Shown in pieces: positions 1 to 6,788 of a stretch of 40,521 nt of DNA. Each line of letters opens with the position of its first letter. The stretch's first letter is position 1. Under the pieces are notes generated by a model, which worked only from the letters and a program-made list of their open reading frames with translations, did not search any database and had not been told where the DNA came from. The position numbers and the translations under genes were made by a program. Source of the stretch: CAZWTD01 sp964637345 (lineage in GTDB: Bacteria > Patescibacteriota > Patescibacteriia > HK-STAS-PATE-3); assembly GCA_964637345.1 (NCBI GenBank), contig CAZWTD010000008.1:1-40521 (forward strand), written 5' to 3'.

Positions 1-1
1 C

Positions 2-100
2 GTTGAGCCGATCAGTACGGAGGTCCGAGTGGCAGCGGGAACCCTTGGGTCTGTTCTCCTCGAGGGTTTCATTGAGCCGGTTCGATCTGCCTTCAAGTAG
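2..100 (+). CDS. C-terminal end of an unidentified protein (partial)
   Basis: An open frame enters from the left edge and ends at TAG 98-100, leaving 32 residues (ending EPVRSAFK). It is too short to recognise. It is followed by an intrinsic terminator (130-165) and then by the secE promoter, so it belongs to a separate upstream transcription unit. In many bacteria tuf, rpmG or tRNA-Trp precede secE, but this tail does not resemble EF-Tu or L33, and rpmG is elsewhere in the window (37865). Confidence 0.5.
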   Translation, partial: VEPISTEVRVAAGTLGSVLLEGFIEPVRSAFK

Positions 101-129
101 TACCCAGGCCGGGAATCGGCCCTCATTCT

Positions 130-165
130 CCAGCGCGCCCCAATGGACGCGCTGGATTCCTTTTA
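130..165 (+). terminator. Intrinsic terminator of the upstream gene
   Basis: Perfect 8-bp stem CCAGCGCG (130-137) / CGCGCTGG (148-155) with a 10-nt loop, followed by ATTCCTTTT. It lies between the partial upstream gene and the secE promoter. Confidence 0.7.
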
Positions 166-166
166 C

Positions 167-195
167 TTGACAGAGGAACTGACTTCGGGTACAGT
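167..195 (+). promoter_or_regulatory. Sigma70-type promoter of the secE-nusG-rplK operon
   Basis: TTGACA (167-172), 17-bp spacer, TACAGT (190-195). It drives the secE operon and gives a leader of about 38 nt. Confidence 0.75.
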
Positions 196-204
196 GCAGT
201 CGTT

Positions 205-223
205 GCCCCCGAAAGGGGCTTTT
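205..223 (+). promoter_or_regulatory. Small GC hairpin plus T-run in the secE leader
   Basis: GCCCC (205-209), loop CGAAA, GGGGC (215-219), then TTTT. It sits between the promoter and the secE start. The 5-bp stem is short for a full terminator, so it may be a weak attenuator or pause site at the head of the ribosomal operon. Confidence 0.4.
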
Positions 224-239
224 GAAGACGATTTGATCC

Positions 240-425
240 ATGGCGTTTAGCCTCCGTAATTACATTCGTGAGTCGCGGGACGAGCTGAAAAAAGTCGTTT
301 GGCCGACTCGCCGAGAAACCACGAATCATACCCTGCTCGTGATTGGTATTAGTTTGGCCGTGGCTGCCTTTCTTGGCCTGGCTGACTTTGGATTAACGAC
401 TCTCCTTGAAACGTTTTTGAAGTAA
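240..425 (+). CDS. secE: Preprotein translocase subunit SecE
   Basis: A 61-aa short-form SecE, the small essential membrane subunit of the SecYEG channel. The amphipathic N-terminal part contains the conserved ELKKVVWPTRRET motif (about residues 15-27). It is followed by one transmembrane helix (about 32-56, HTLLVIGISLAVAAFLGLA). Short single-helix SecE is the normal form outside enterobacteria. nusG starts 4 nt after its stop and rplK follows, the classic secE-nusG-rplK order. The start is the first ATG after the promoter at 167-195; no strong Shine-Dalgarno is visible. Confidence 0.97.
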   Translation: MAFSLRNYIRESRDELKKVVWPTRRETTNHTLLVIGISLAVAAFLGLADFGLTTLLETFLK

Positions 426-428
426 CCT

Positions 429-974
429 ATGCCAAAGCAAACATTACAAATGGGACGTCGCTGGTACGTCCTCCACACCTACTCCGGCTATGAGGAGAAC
501 GTCGCGCGGAACCTCCGCCAGCGTATCGAGTCCATGGATATGGAAGATAAGATCTTCAATGTTCTTATCCCGACCGAGAATAAGATTAAGATTAAGAACG
601 GGAAGCGCAAGGTTGTTACCGAGAAGATTTTCCCGGGCTACGTTCTCGTCGAGATGATTGTGACGGATGATTCTTGGTACGTCGTTCGGAATACGCCGAA
701 CGTAACCGGATTCGTTGGAACCGGGACAACCCCAACGCCGATTTCAGAAACGGAAGTGAAAGAACTTCAGCGTCGGATGGGCGTTGAGGAACCGAAGTAT
801 AAGATTGATGTCCAGGTCGGCTCCCCGGTCCGCATCGTCGATGGTCCCTTTAAAGAGTTTGAAGGTAAGGTGTCCGAAGTCGATGAGGCGCGTGGAAAGG
901 TTAAAGTCCTTGTTTCGATGTTCGGCCGCGAGACTCCCGTTGAACTTGATTTCCTCCAGATTAAGAAGCTCTAG
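429..974 (+). CDS. nusG: Transcription termination/antitermination protein NusG
   Basis: A 181-aa NusG, which binds RNA polymerase and couples transcription to translation or Rho. The N-terminal NGN domain starts with RRWYVLHTYSGYE (about residues 10-22) and contains FPGYVLVEM; NVTGFVG follows at about residues 90-96. The C-terminal KOW domain is recognisable from VRIVDGPFKEFEGKVSEVD (about 131-150). The length is typical for bacteria. The gene is tightly spaced, 3 nt after secE and 6 nt before rplK, so it is cotranscribed with both. Confidence 0.98.
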   Translation: MPKQTLQMGRRWYVLHTYSGYEENVARNLRQRIESMDMEDKIFNVLIPTENKIKIKNGKRKVVTEKIFPGYVLVEMIVTDDSWYVVRNTPNVTGFVGTGTTPTPISETEVKELQRRMGVEEPKYKIDVQVGSPVRIVDGPFKEFEGKVSEVDEARGKVKVLVSMFGRETPVELDFLQIKKL

Positions 975-980
975 ACCCCT

Positions 981-1406
981 ATGGCGAAGAAGATTAAAGC
1001 TCTCATTACCCTCCAGATTCCCGGCGGTCAAGCGACTCCAGCGCCTCCAGTCGGTCCGGCGCTCGGTCAGCACGGGATTAATATTGGCGAGTTCGTGAAG
1101 AAGTACAACGACGCTACCAAGGATAAGATGGGAGAAATTACCCCGGTTCAAATTAGCGTCTATGAGGATCGGACCTATACCTTTATTCTCAAGACCCCGC
1201 CAGCGGCCGAGCTCCTGAAGAAGGCGGCCGGCATTGAAAAGGGTTCGAAGGACCCGCTTCGCGAAAAGGTTGGGAAAGTGACGAAAGCGCAGGTTCGCGA
1301 AATCGCCGAGAAGAAGATGCCCGATCTCAACGCAGCTTCAATCGAGGCCGCTGAACGTATTATCGAAGGGACAGCCCGTAATATGGGAATTACCATTGAA
1401 GGATAA
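981..1406 (+). CDS. rplK: 50S ribosomal protein L11 (uL11)
   Basis: A 141-aa full-length L11, part of the GTPase-associated centre on 23S rRNA. The N-terminal domain carries the proline-rich helix region GGQATPAPPVGPALGQHGIN (residues 15-34), the thiostrepton-site signature. The C-terminal RNA-binding domain ends with AARNMGITIEG-like sequence (here TARNMGITIEG). In most bacteria rplA follows directly, but here a 324-aa membrane protein gene is wedged between rplK and rplA. Confidence 0.98.
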   Translation: MAKKIKALITLQIPGGQATPAPPVGPALGQHGINIGEFVKKYNDATKDKMGEITPVQISVYEDRTYTFILKTPPAAELLKKAAGIEKGSKDPLREKVGKVTKAQVREIAEKKMPDLNAASIEAAERIIEGTARNMGITIEG

Positions 1407-1411
1407 CACCT

Positions 1412-2386
1412 ATGGGGTATGAATTCTTCGGAGCGTTTTTTCCGATCGGTGGAGGGATGGCCTTCCTCGCCGCTATTGCGCTCTTAATTGGTGCCGCACA
1501 AGATGCGAAAGCGTCGGGCTCGAAAGCTGATGTGGTGAAGCACGTCTACTTTTACCTCACCGCTTTCATCACGCTGACGATTGTTGTTTTTTCGACGGTC
1601 ACCCTCGTTAATGTCGGAGCGCGGTCCTGGGTTTTCACGAAGGCGGATGAGGTGACGAATTCGCGCGGAACTCCCCCGAGTATTTACCTGACGAGTTCGG
1701 CCGATACAGAGGTGAAGCCGGCGACAGCAAACACGGCAAAGACCTGTTCAACCGATTGTGAATTTTCCGAGCAGGACAAGCTCGATGTTGCGAATTGGGA
1801 AACGAATTATCGATCTTGGAAAGATTCGATGAACCTCGACCGCGACCGCGCGACCGCGACTGTCACGGCGCTTTCCTTCCTGATTGTTGCTGTGCTCGCA
1901 TTTTGGTTCCACTGGCGCGTGATTCAGAAAGAGGAGAAAAACCGCGCTGATGGGCATCCGCTCGTGACCCGCGCAATATATTTCTGGGGCATGTCGCTGT
2001 TTGGACTTTTGATGATTGTTATCGCCGGCGGCTTCCTTTTGAACGTCCTTCTTCGGACCTGGCTTTACCCGAATCTCGATTCAAGCACAACCTCAACTCC
2101 GACTCCGGTTGTGAGTGAGCAAGCGAGTATTGATTCACTCATCAACTGTGCGTCGGCCTGTGGCTTTACTGATGAGCAGGTTCAGCTCGCCGAAGAGTGG
2201 AAAGTTGATTACGCTGCAGCCACGACCACAACCGAGGTTTCTAAGACCGCGAAGCGCCAGAGCGATATTGCGACGAGTCTGCCCTTCGTTCTGGTCGGTA
2301 TCCCATTGTTTCTTTATCACTGGTTGATGATCCGCCGGAAGACGTCGGTCCCGACGCCTCCGCCGGCAACAGGAGTATCTGCATGA
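1412..2386 (+). CDS. Membrane protein with two tandem DUF5671-like units, inside the ribosomal operon
   Basis: 324 aa with about five or six hydrophobic segments. The protein is an internal duplication. Unit 1 (about residues 40-180) has KHVYFYLTAFITLTIVVFS, then NVGARSWVF, a Cys-containing loop CSTDCEFSEQD, and RATATVTALSFLIVAVLAFW. Unit 2 (about 185-310) repeats the plan with TRAIYFWGMSLFGLLMIVI, NVLLRTWLYP, CASACGFTDEQ, and a final helix ending in LYHWLMIRRK. Each loop has a CxxxC pair followed by an acidic helix. This matches the general pattern of DUF5671, a family I associate with Patescibacteria; its function is unknown. The start is 5 nt after rplK, and the stop overlaps the rplA start by 4 nt (ATGA), so it is translationally coupled to ribosomal genes. 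Confidence 0.8.
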   Translation: MGYEFFGAFFPIGGGMAFLAAIALLIGAAQDAKASGSKADVVKHVYFYLTAFITLTIVVFSTVTLVNVGARSWVFTKADEVTNSRGTPPSIYLTSSADTEVKPATANTAKTCSTDCEFSEQDKLDVANWETNYRSWKDSMNLDRDRATATVTALSFLIVAVLAFWFHWRVIQKEEKNRADGHPLVTRAIYFWGMSLFGLLMIVIAGGFLLNVLLRTWLYPNLDSSTTSTPTPVVSEQASIDSLINCASACGFTDEQVQLAEEWKVDYAAATTTTEVSKTAKRQSDIATSLPFVLVGIPLFLYHWLMIRRKTSVPTPPPATGVSA

Positions 2387-3063
2387 AGCGTTCACGTCGT
2401 TACCAAACAGCCGCGGCCGCCCTCGAGCCCGGAAAAGTCTATTCGATTGATGAGGCGATTGCCTTCGTTCAAACCCAGGGCAAGACGAAGTTCGACGCCG
2501 GGATTGAGCTGCACCTGAATCTCGGGATTGATCCGAAAAAAGCGGATCAGATCGTTCGCGGAACGGTTGCACTTCCCCATGGTACGGGAAAAACCCTGAA
2601 GGTCGCCGCTTTTGTTCCAGCCGATCAGATTGAGACAGCGAAGCAAGCCGGGGCTGACGTTGTCGGCGGGGAAGACCTCGTGAAGCAAATTTTAGCTGAC
2701 AGTAAGACATCGTTTGATGTAGCTGTTGCCCACCCGACGATGATGAAAAGCCTCGGACCGATCGCGAAAACGCTCGGTCAGCGGGGTTTGATGCCGAATC
2801 CGCGGAATGAAACCGTAACACCAAACGTCGCGGCAACCATTACCGCATTGAAGAAAGGGAAGGCCACGTTCCGGTCGGATGATTCAGGCAATCTCCATCA
2901 GCTCGTCGGCCGAGTCTCTTTTCCAGCCGAGCAACTCAAGGATAACATTCACGCTTTTCTCGAAGCCGTAAAGCGGGCCAAGCCGGCCGAGGCGAAGGGG
3001 ACCTACTTGGTCCGCGTCACCCTCGCTGCGTCAATGGGTCCGTCGGTAACGATTGAGGCCTAA
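2383..3063 (+). CDS. rplA: 50S ribosomal protein L1 (uL1)
   Basis: A 226-aa, full-length L1, which forms the L1 stalk and binds 23S rRNA. Typical blocks are the N-terminal SRRYQTAAAAL, the VRGTVALPHGTGK loop (about residues 56-69), the LGQRGLMPNPRNETVTPN block (about 130-148), and the C-terminal GTYLVRVTLAASMGPSVTI. The start ATG overlaps the upstream DUF5671 stop. Some CPR lineages lack L1, so its presence is a useful marker. rplJ and rplL do not follow; nucleotide genes do. Confidence 0.98.
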   Translation: MKRSRRYQTAAAALEPGKVYSIDEAIAFVQTQGKTKFDAGIELHLNLGIDPKKADQIVRGTVALPHGTGKTLKVAAFVPADQIETAKQAGADVVGGEDLVKQILADSKTSFDVAVAHPTMMKSLGPIAKTLGQRGLMPNPRNETVTPNVAATITALKKGKATFRSDDSGNLHQLVGRVSFPAEQLKDNIHAFLEAVKRAKPAEAKGTYLVRVTLAASMGPSVTIEA

Positions 3064-3072
3064 GGGGGTCGT

Positions 3073-3600
3073 ATGAGCGAAGGGGTTGAAACCACATCAC
3101 AGCCGGCCGCGCGACAGCGGATCGGGTGGGATGAGTATTTTCTGAAAATCGCCATGCTCGTTTCAGAACGGGCGACCTGTCCTCGCATGCACTGCGGGGC
3201 TGTCTTCGTTCGGAATAAGCGCATTCTCGCAACCGGTTACAATGGTTCGCCGCCAGGCTTTCCCCACTGCGACGATGAAGGATGTCTCGTCGTTGATAAT
3301 CACTGTCAGCGCACGATTCACGCTGAACTGAACGCGGTTATCCAAGCGGCCCAGCACGGTATTTCTTTGAATGGCGCCACACTGTACGCAACGAACATGG
3401 CCTGTACGACCTGCGCGAAAATGGTCATTGGCGCCGGGATTTCCCGGGTCGTGGTGTTTACGCACTTCCACGACACGCTCGCTTCACAGTTTTACGCACA
3501 GGCGAAGATTCCGGTTGAGCTCCTTCCGATGCCGAAGGTAGAGATCGATTACGACCTCGACTCCTTCTCTTCGGCGAAGAAGAGCGAGAAGAGCCAGTAG
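3073..3600 (+). CDS. Deoxycytidylate deaminase (ComEB/dCMP deaminase family)
   Basis: 175 aa, a zinc cytidine/deoxycytidylate deaminase fold. Catalytic motif HAELNA (His and Glu, about residues 84-89) and the second zinc motif TTCAKMVIGAG (preceded by MAC, about 115-117) are intact. Upstream, the GYNGSPPGFPHCDDEGC block is typical of dCMP deaminases. The reaction dCMP to dUMP supplies the substrate for ThyX. The gene starts 9 nt after rplA and is followed after 5 nt by dUTPase, so the dUMP-producing steps are cotranscribed with ribosomal protein genes. Confidence 0.92.
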   Translation: MSEGVETTSQPAARQRIGWDEYFLKIAMLVSERATCPRMHCGAVFVRNKRILATGYNGSPPGFPHCDDEGCLVVDNHCQRTIHAELNAVIQAAQHGISLNGATLYATNMACTTCAKMVIGAGISRVVVFTHFHDTLASQFYAQAKIPVELLPMPKVEIDYDLDSFSSAKKSEKSQ

Positions 3601-3605
3601 GCGCT

Positions 3606-4034
3606 ATGCGTGTACTCGTAAAGAAGCTCCAGCCCGACGCCCAACTACCTCGTTATGTTCGGGGCGAGGAGGACGCGGCGCTGGATCTCCATGCGCTCAT
3701 CGGCGGCGTTATACCACCAGGCCAGGGGCGGGCTTTTGGAACCGGCTTGGCATTCGAAATTCCCGCGGGAACCGTGGGTTTGGTTTGCGACCGGGGCGGC
3801 CTTGCCTTTAAAAGCTCCCTGACAACCCTCGGAGGCGTGCTTGATCCGGGGTATCGCGGCGAGCTGAAGGTGATGCTCTTCAACCTCGGGAAAGAGCCCT
3901 ACGAGGTCCAGGCCGGCGAACGCATTGCCCAGATCATTATCACGCAGATTGATCGCGTTGAAATTGAAGAAGCCGAAGAACTTTCGGAAACTGTTCGGGG
4001 CTCCGACGCCTTTGGGAGCTCGGGGAAGCTCTAA
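3606..4034 (+). CDS. dut: dUTP diphosphatase (trimeric dUTPase)
   Basis: 142 aa. All five trimeric dUTPase motifs can be seen: I DAALDLHA (about residues 23-30), II DRGGLAFKSSL (about 63-73), III GGVLDPGYRGELKVML (about 76-91), IV GERIAQIII (about 103-111), and V RGSDAFGSSG near the C-terminus. It hydrolyses dUTP to dUMP, protecting DNA from uracil and feeding thymidylate synthesis. A DCD-type deaminase shares the fold, but motif V and the length fit dUTPase better. The next gene follows closely on the same strand. Confidence 0.9.
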   Translation: MRVLVKKLQPDAQLPRYVRGEEDAALDLHALIGGVIPPGQGRAFGTGLAFEIPAGTVGLVCDRGGLAFKSSLTTLGGVLDPGYRGELKVMLFNLGKEPYEVQAGERIAQIIITQIDRVEIEEAEELSETVRGSDAFGSSGKL

Positions 4035-4072
4035 TGGTTTGTCTTCCGCCTCAACGTCTTCATATTCCACAT

Positions 4073-4630
4073 ATGGCAACAACACTCATCGGCATTACCG
4101 GGACGCTTTCGGCGGGAAAAGGAACGATTGCCGAATACCTCAAGGCAAAGGGTTTTGTGCATTATTCAGCCCGAGAGTTTATTACGCGGGAAATCGTAAA
4201 ACGCGGACTTCCAGTGAATCGAGATTCGATGGTCAGCGTTGGGAATGACCTTCGCGCTATTCATGGGCCGAGCCATGTGATTGAGGCGATGGCGCGCGAG
4301 GCAATTGCTGCCGGGCAGGATGCAGTCCTTGAAAGCGTCCGGACCCCGGGCGAAGTTGAGGCATTAAAAGGGCTTGGCGGAGTCTTACTCGCGGTTGATG
4401 CCAACCAGCGAACTCGGTACGAACGAATTATCAAACGGGGTATTCCTGAAACAGACCGACTCACCTTTGAAGAGTTTGTCGCCCAAGAGGAGCGGGAAAT
4501 GACTGCGACCGATCCGAATAAGCAGAACCTTCGCCGTTGTATTGAGTTGGCTGATATTAAGCTCGAGAACAACGGAACCATCGAAGAATTTTTTACGAAT
4601 GTTGAGCAGGCGCTGGCTCGCTTGAAATAA
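4073..4630 (+). CDS. P-loop nucleotide kinase, dephospho-CoA kinase/UPF0200-like
   Basis: 185 aa from ATG 4073. P-loop GTLSAGKGT lies directly after the first strand (residues 8-16). The middle has LESVRTPGEVEAL and the lid/adenine region RYERIIKRGIPETDRL. The overall layout resembles archaeal UPF0200 and dephospho-CoA kinase-like proteins; by context it may be a (deoxy)nucleotide kinase. An in-frame ATG at 4034 overlaps the dut stop (TAATG) and follows a GGGGAA stretch, but it would add 13 residues ahead of a P-loop that normally sits at the N-terminus. The start is therefore uncertain. It is the last gene of the + strand operon. Confidence 0.75.
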   Translation: MATTLIGITGTLSAGKGTIAEYLKAKGFVHYSAREFITREIVKRGLPVNRDSMVSVGNDLRAIHGPSHVIEAMAREAIAAGQDAVLESVRTPGEVEALKGLGGVLLAVDANQRTRYERIIKRGIPETDRLTFEEFVAQEEREMTATDPNKQNLRRCIELADIKLENNGTIEEFFTNVEQALARLK

Positions 4631-4634
4631 AAGA

Positions 4635-4664
4635 GCGCCTCCCGCCATAAGGCACGGGAGGCGC
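4635..4664 (-). terminator. Intrinsic terminator for leftward (thyX) transcription
   Basis: Perfect 10-bp stem GCGCCTCCCG (4635-4644) / CGGGAGGCGC (4655-4664). Only on the - strand is it followed by a T-rich stretch (CTCTTTTATTT). It lies beyond the thyX 3' end and immediately after the kinase gene of the opposite strand. Confidence 0.65.
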
Positions 4665-4739
4665 ATTGCTGCGGCTGCTGGTAGAGGTAATGATCTGCCT
4701 CCTCTTCGTGGGAAGCGCCCGTGGTGATGCTCATGTTAA

Positions 4740-4917
4740 GGCGCCTGTAGGACCCACTACTCCGGAGAACATTCTAAAGCGCCGGAGTCTGCTGGTGTTA
4801 GTACGCTTTATAGTCCGTTGACGGTCGCGGGGGAGGCCCCAGGGAATTGGGTATCCCGCATCAGCCCGCAGCCGCAACACTGGAAAGAACAGGTCAACCC
4901 TAGCAGGTCGCCTTTTT
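4740..4917 (+). ncRNA. Structured RNA or 3' UTR domain closed by a long helix with a T-run
   Basis: The ends pair: GGCG (4740-4743)/CGCC (4909-4912), CCTG (4744-4747)/CAGG (4904-4907), TAGG (4748-4751)/CCTA (4899-4902), ACC (4752-4754)/GGT (4892-4894). TTTTT (4913-4917) follows at once. Inside is a CTCCGG/CCGGAG hairpin and a possible GGTGTT/AACACT stem. No protein frame is convincing. It may be the 3' end of the 240-4630 operon or an independent RNA of about 180 nt. Motifs of RNase P RNA, tmRNA and SRP RNA were not found. Confidence 0.45.
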
Positions 4918-4953
4918 GGGCGCAAGTACAGGCGCGAGGCCTCGCTTCGCCAA

Positions 4954-4986
4954 GGCCGAGACGCCTTGGCTAGGCTCGGCCTTTTT
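4954..4986 (+). terminator. Intrinsic terminator for rightward transcription, inside the thyX 3' end
   Basis: GGCCGAG (4954-4960) / CTCGGCC (4975-4981), followed by TTTTT (4982-4986). An alternative, exclusive 8-bp hairpin GCCAAGGC/GCCTTGGC uses 4950-4970. The T-run overlaps the last thyX codons on the opposite strand. Confidence 0.6.
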
Positions 4987-6664
4987 CGTCGAGGGCTTTT
5001 TCTTTGACGCGCTGCTTCGCCTCGGCGTCGCCGCGGGCCCAATGATAGGTCTCGTGGTCAACGAAGGACATCAGCGAAGCGCGGAAAGGGGAGCGAGCTT
5101 CGATGAGCGTATGCATGCGCTGGCTCGCCAGGCGGTAGCTGGGATGGCCCTGGGGCGTTGTTCGGAGCTCGAGGAGGTGGTAGGCCTCGCGTTCGTTCAT
5201 CGCGAGCACCCAGCGGATTTTTGAGCCGTGGAGGGCGGCATACTGCGCTTCAACCGGGAAGTCGGGTTCGAGCTCGTTGTAGAGCGCGAGCGAACGTTCG
5301 TGGCAGGCGAGGATGCGGCGCTCGAAACCGGCTTCAATCAGGTCGGGCGGCATCGAAAAGCCGAGGCGGGGAGTAAAGGTCTGGCGGACTTGAGAGTTCA
5401 TCCGATGCCGCATGAGGTCTTTATAGGTTCCGAAGTCCGTGATGAGATCAAAGGTGTAGGGGTAGCCGGCTTCGAGCGCCCGGTAGGGCCGGTCGCGCCG
5501 AGTCTCGCGTTTCCCGACGTAAGTTTTGAAGATCGCCTCGCGCTGTTCGAGGGTAAGTTCGTCAACAATGTGGATGAGCTGGGCGAGCGGGTGCCGAGCG
5601 TAGGGGTAGAGCATCAGGGCAATCGTCAGCGAGTCGAAGCGTCGATGGATCGCGTCGCGGAGCATATCGGGCGTAACGCTTTTCCCTCGAAGGAGCTTCG
5701 CGATCCGCTCTTCGCCGTAATCAAGCAGGGTAATTTCTTGCTCCGGCGCTTCGATCGGCGTGCTGTTGAGAAGTGCGTCGCTTAGGGCTTGCATATCCTG
5801 CTCAATCGCCATCTGATATTCGCTCGCTTTGGCTCGGCGCACGTAGGCGGGGATGATTTTGGAAAGCTCGCGAAGGGCGTCGTTCCCGAGCGACTGCGCT
5901 TCCGGGAGGCGGCTCGAGAGGAGGGCGGATATCAACCCTTGATAAAAACGGCCGTTGCCGAAAAGGCCGACGTTGGTTCGGGTGCTTAAGGGGAGGATGT
6001 AGCGGAGCGTGTCGCAGGCGCGCGTTCGAAGATCCATCGTGTAGGTCTTCTTGAAAGCTTTTTGGTCCTTTTCGTCAGCGAGGTCGGCAAACTTCTGCTT
6101 CGCTCCAGTTCCGAGTACGTCATACTCGGCCGTGTCCATCGGTTTCAGCTTTTCGTAAAACGCCTTCATCGGTTCGATGAGGTCGGTATAGGTCGTGAAG
6201 AGAAAATCCATCGTTTCCCGGTACGCGGCCGCGTGCTTCGAGTTCGCAATGTCCGGCGGCGTGAAATAGCGAAATCCGCCGTCGGGGCTTTTCTGGTCGT
6301 AGAAGACGTAACGGGTCGACTGTTCAATCGGCGAGCCGCCGATTCGGCACTCTTCGATTTCCTTAGTCGCGACCATCGAGATCTCTTCGAAGGAGAGGTG
6401 AGCGCCTTCGAGTTCGCCGACCGAATCATCGCCGTAGGCAATGAGAATCCGTTGGATGAGCTCGGCCGCGTGTTCCGGGTCAACAACACCCTCTTGGATG
6501 AACTCTTTCAGGAGGACCTCGCGAAAGCCGCCCTTGGCCCGGCTGTAACGGGCATAGGCCGCCCCGACCATTCCAGGCATATTTTTTACCGCAAAGACCT
6601 TGCCGGTTGGATCGCTAACGTATTTCTTGAGTAATTCGAGCTCTTCTGGGGTGAAATCCGGCAT
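4970..6664 (-). CDS. thyX: Flavin-dependent thymidylate synthase, long two-domain form
   Basis: 564 aa from ATG 6664, about twice the length of ordinary ThyX. Two ThyX-like halves are visible. The N-terminal half has DDSVGELEGAH, EISMVATKEIEE, then GGSPIEQSTRYVFYD. The C-terminal half carries the signature RHRMNSQVRQTFTPR, related to the RHR motif. The family makes dTMP from dUMP using FAD and methylene-folate. A strong promoter (6690-6718) places transcription start at about 6683, downstream of the alternative ATG at 6688, which is why I use the start at 6664. The gene is divergent from tdk and convergent with the dCMP deaminase-dUTPase operon, so the dTMP pathway is clustered. Confidence 0.88.
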   Translation of the reverse strand: MPDFTPEELELLKKYVSDPTGKVFAVKNMPGMVGAAYARYSRAKGGFREVLLKEFIQEGVVDPEHAAELIQRILIAYGDDSVGELEGAHLSFEEISMVATKEIEECRIGGSPIEQSTRYVFYDQKSPDGGFRYFTPPDIANSKHAAAYRETMDFLFTTYTDLIEPMKAFYEKLKPMDTAEYDVLGTGAKQKFADLADEKDQKAFKKTYTMDLRTRACDTLRYILPLSTRTNVGLFGNGRFYQGLISALLSSRLPEAQSLGNDALRELSKIIPAYVRRAKASEYQMAIEQDMQALSDALLNSTPIEAPEQEITLLDYGEERIAKLLRGKSVTPDMLRDAIHRRFDSLTIALMLYPYARHPLAQLIHIVDELTLEQREAIFKTYVGKRETRRDRPYRALEAGYPYTFDLITDFGTYKDLMRHRMNSQVRQTFTPRLGFSMPPDLIEAGFERRILACHERSLALYNELEPDFPVEAQYAALHGSKIRWVLAMNEREAYHLLELRTTPQGHPSYRLASQRMHTLIEARSPFRASLMSFVDHETYHWARGDAEAKQRVKEKALDEKGRA

Positions 6665-6689
6665 AGGAATTGGGGTAAATGGCGCCATG

Positions 6690-6718
6690 ATTGTACGGGG
6701 TTTTTTCCCCCCTGACAA
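6690..6718 (-). promoter_or_regulatory. thyX promoter
   Basis: On the - strand, TTGTCA (6713-6718), 17-bp spacer containing GGGGGGAAAAAACCCC, TACAAT (6690-6695). It lies back to back with the tdk promoter; the two -35 boxes are 6 bp apart. Confidence 0.7.
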
Positions 6719-6738
6719 ACAGGTTTGACTGCTTGTCA
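6713..6738. promoter_or_regulatory. Dyad covering both -35 elements of thyX and tdk (possible operator)
   Basis: TGACAAACAG (6713-6722), 6-bp spacer, CTGCTTGTCA (6729-6738): 9 of 10 positions are symmetric. The left arm is the thyX -35, and the tdk -35 (6725-6730) lies in the middle. It could be a shared operator for the two thymidylate genes, or simply two promoters close together. Confidence 0.4.
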
Positions 6739-6753
6739 ATGCTCCGCTAGGCT
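6725..6753 (+). promoter_or_regulatory. tdk promoter
   Basis: TTGACT (6725-6730), 17-bp spacer, TAGGCT (6748-6753). It gives a leader of about 30 nt with a strong SD in front of tdk. Confidence 0.6.
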
Positions 6754-6788
6754 CTCCCTGGATGGACGCACGCGAAAGGAGGGGAAGC

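Noticed and set aside
4261..4734. 157-aa - strand frame covering the terminator at 4635-4664
   Set aside because: It overlaps the kinase gene in antisense and contains a terminator; no SD.
4740..4917. RNase P RNA, tmRNA, SRP RNA or 6S RNA
   Set aside because: The signature segments I know for RNase P, tmRNA ends and the SRP loop were not found, and the branched structure does not look like the long hairpin of 6S RNA. Left as an unassigned structured RNA.
5228..6634. Long + strand frames opposite thyX
   Set aside because: They are antisense frames created by the codon pattern of thyX and have no recognisable domains.
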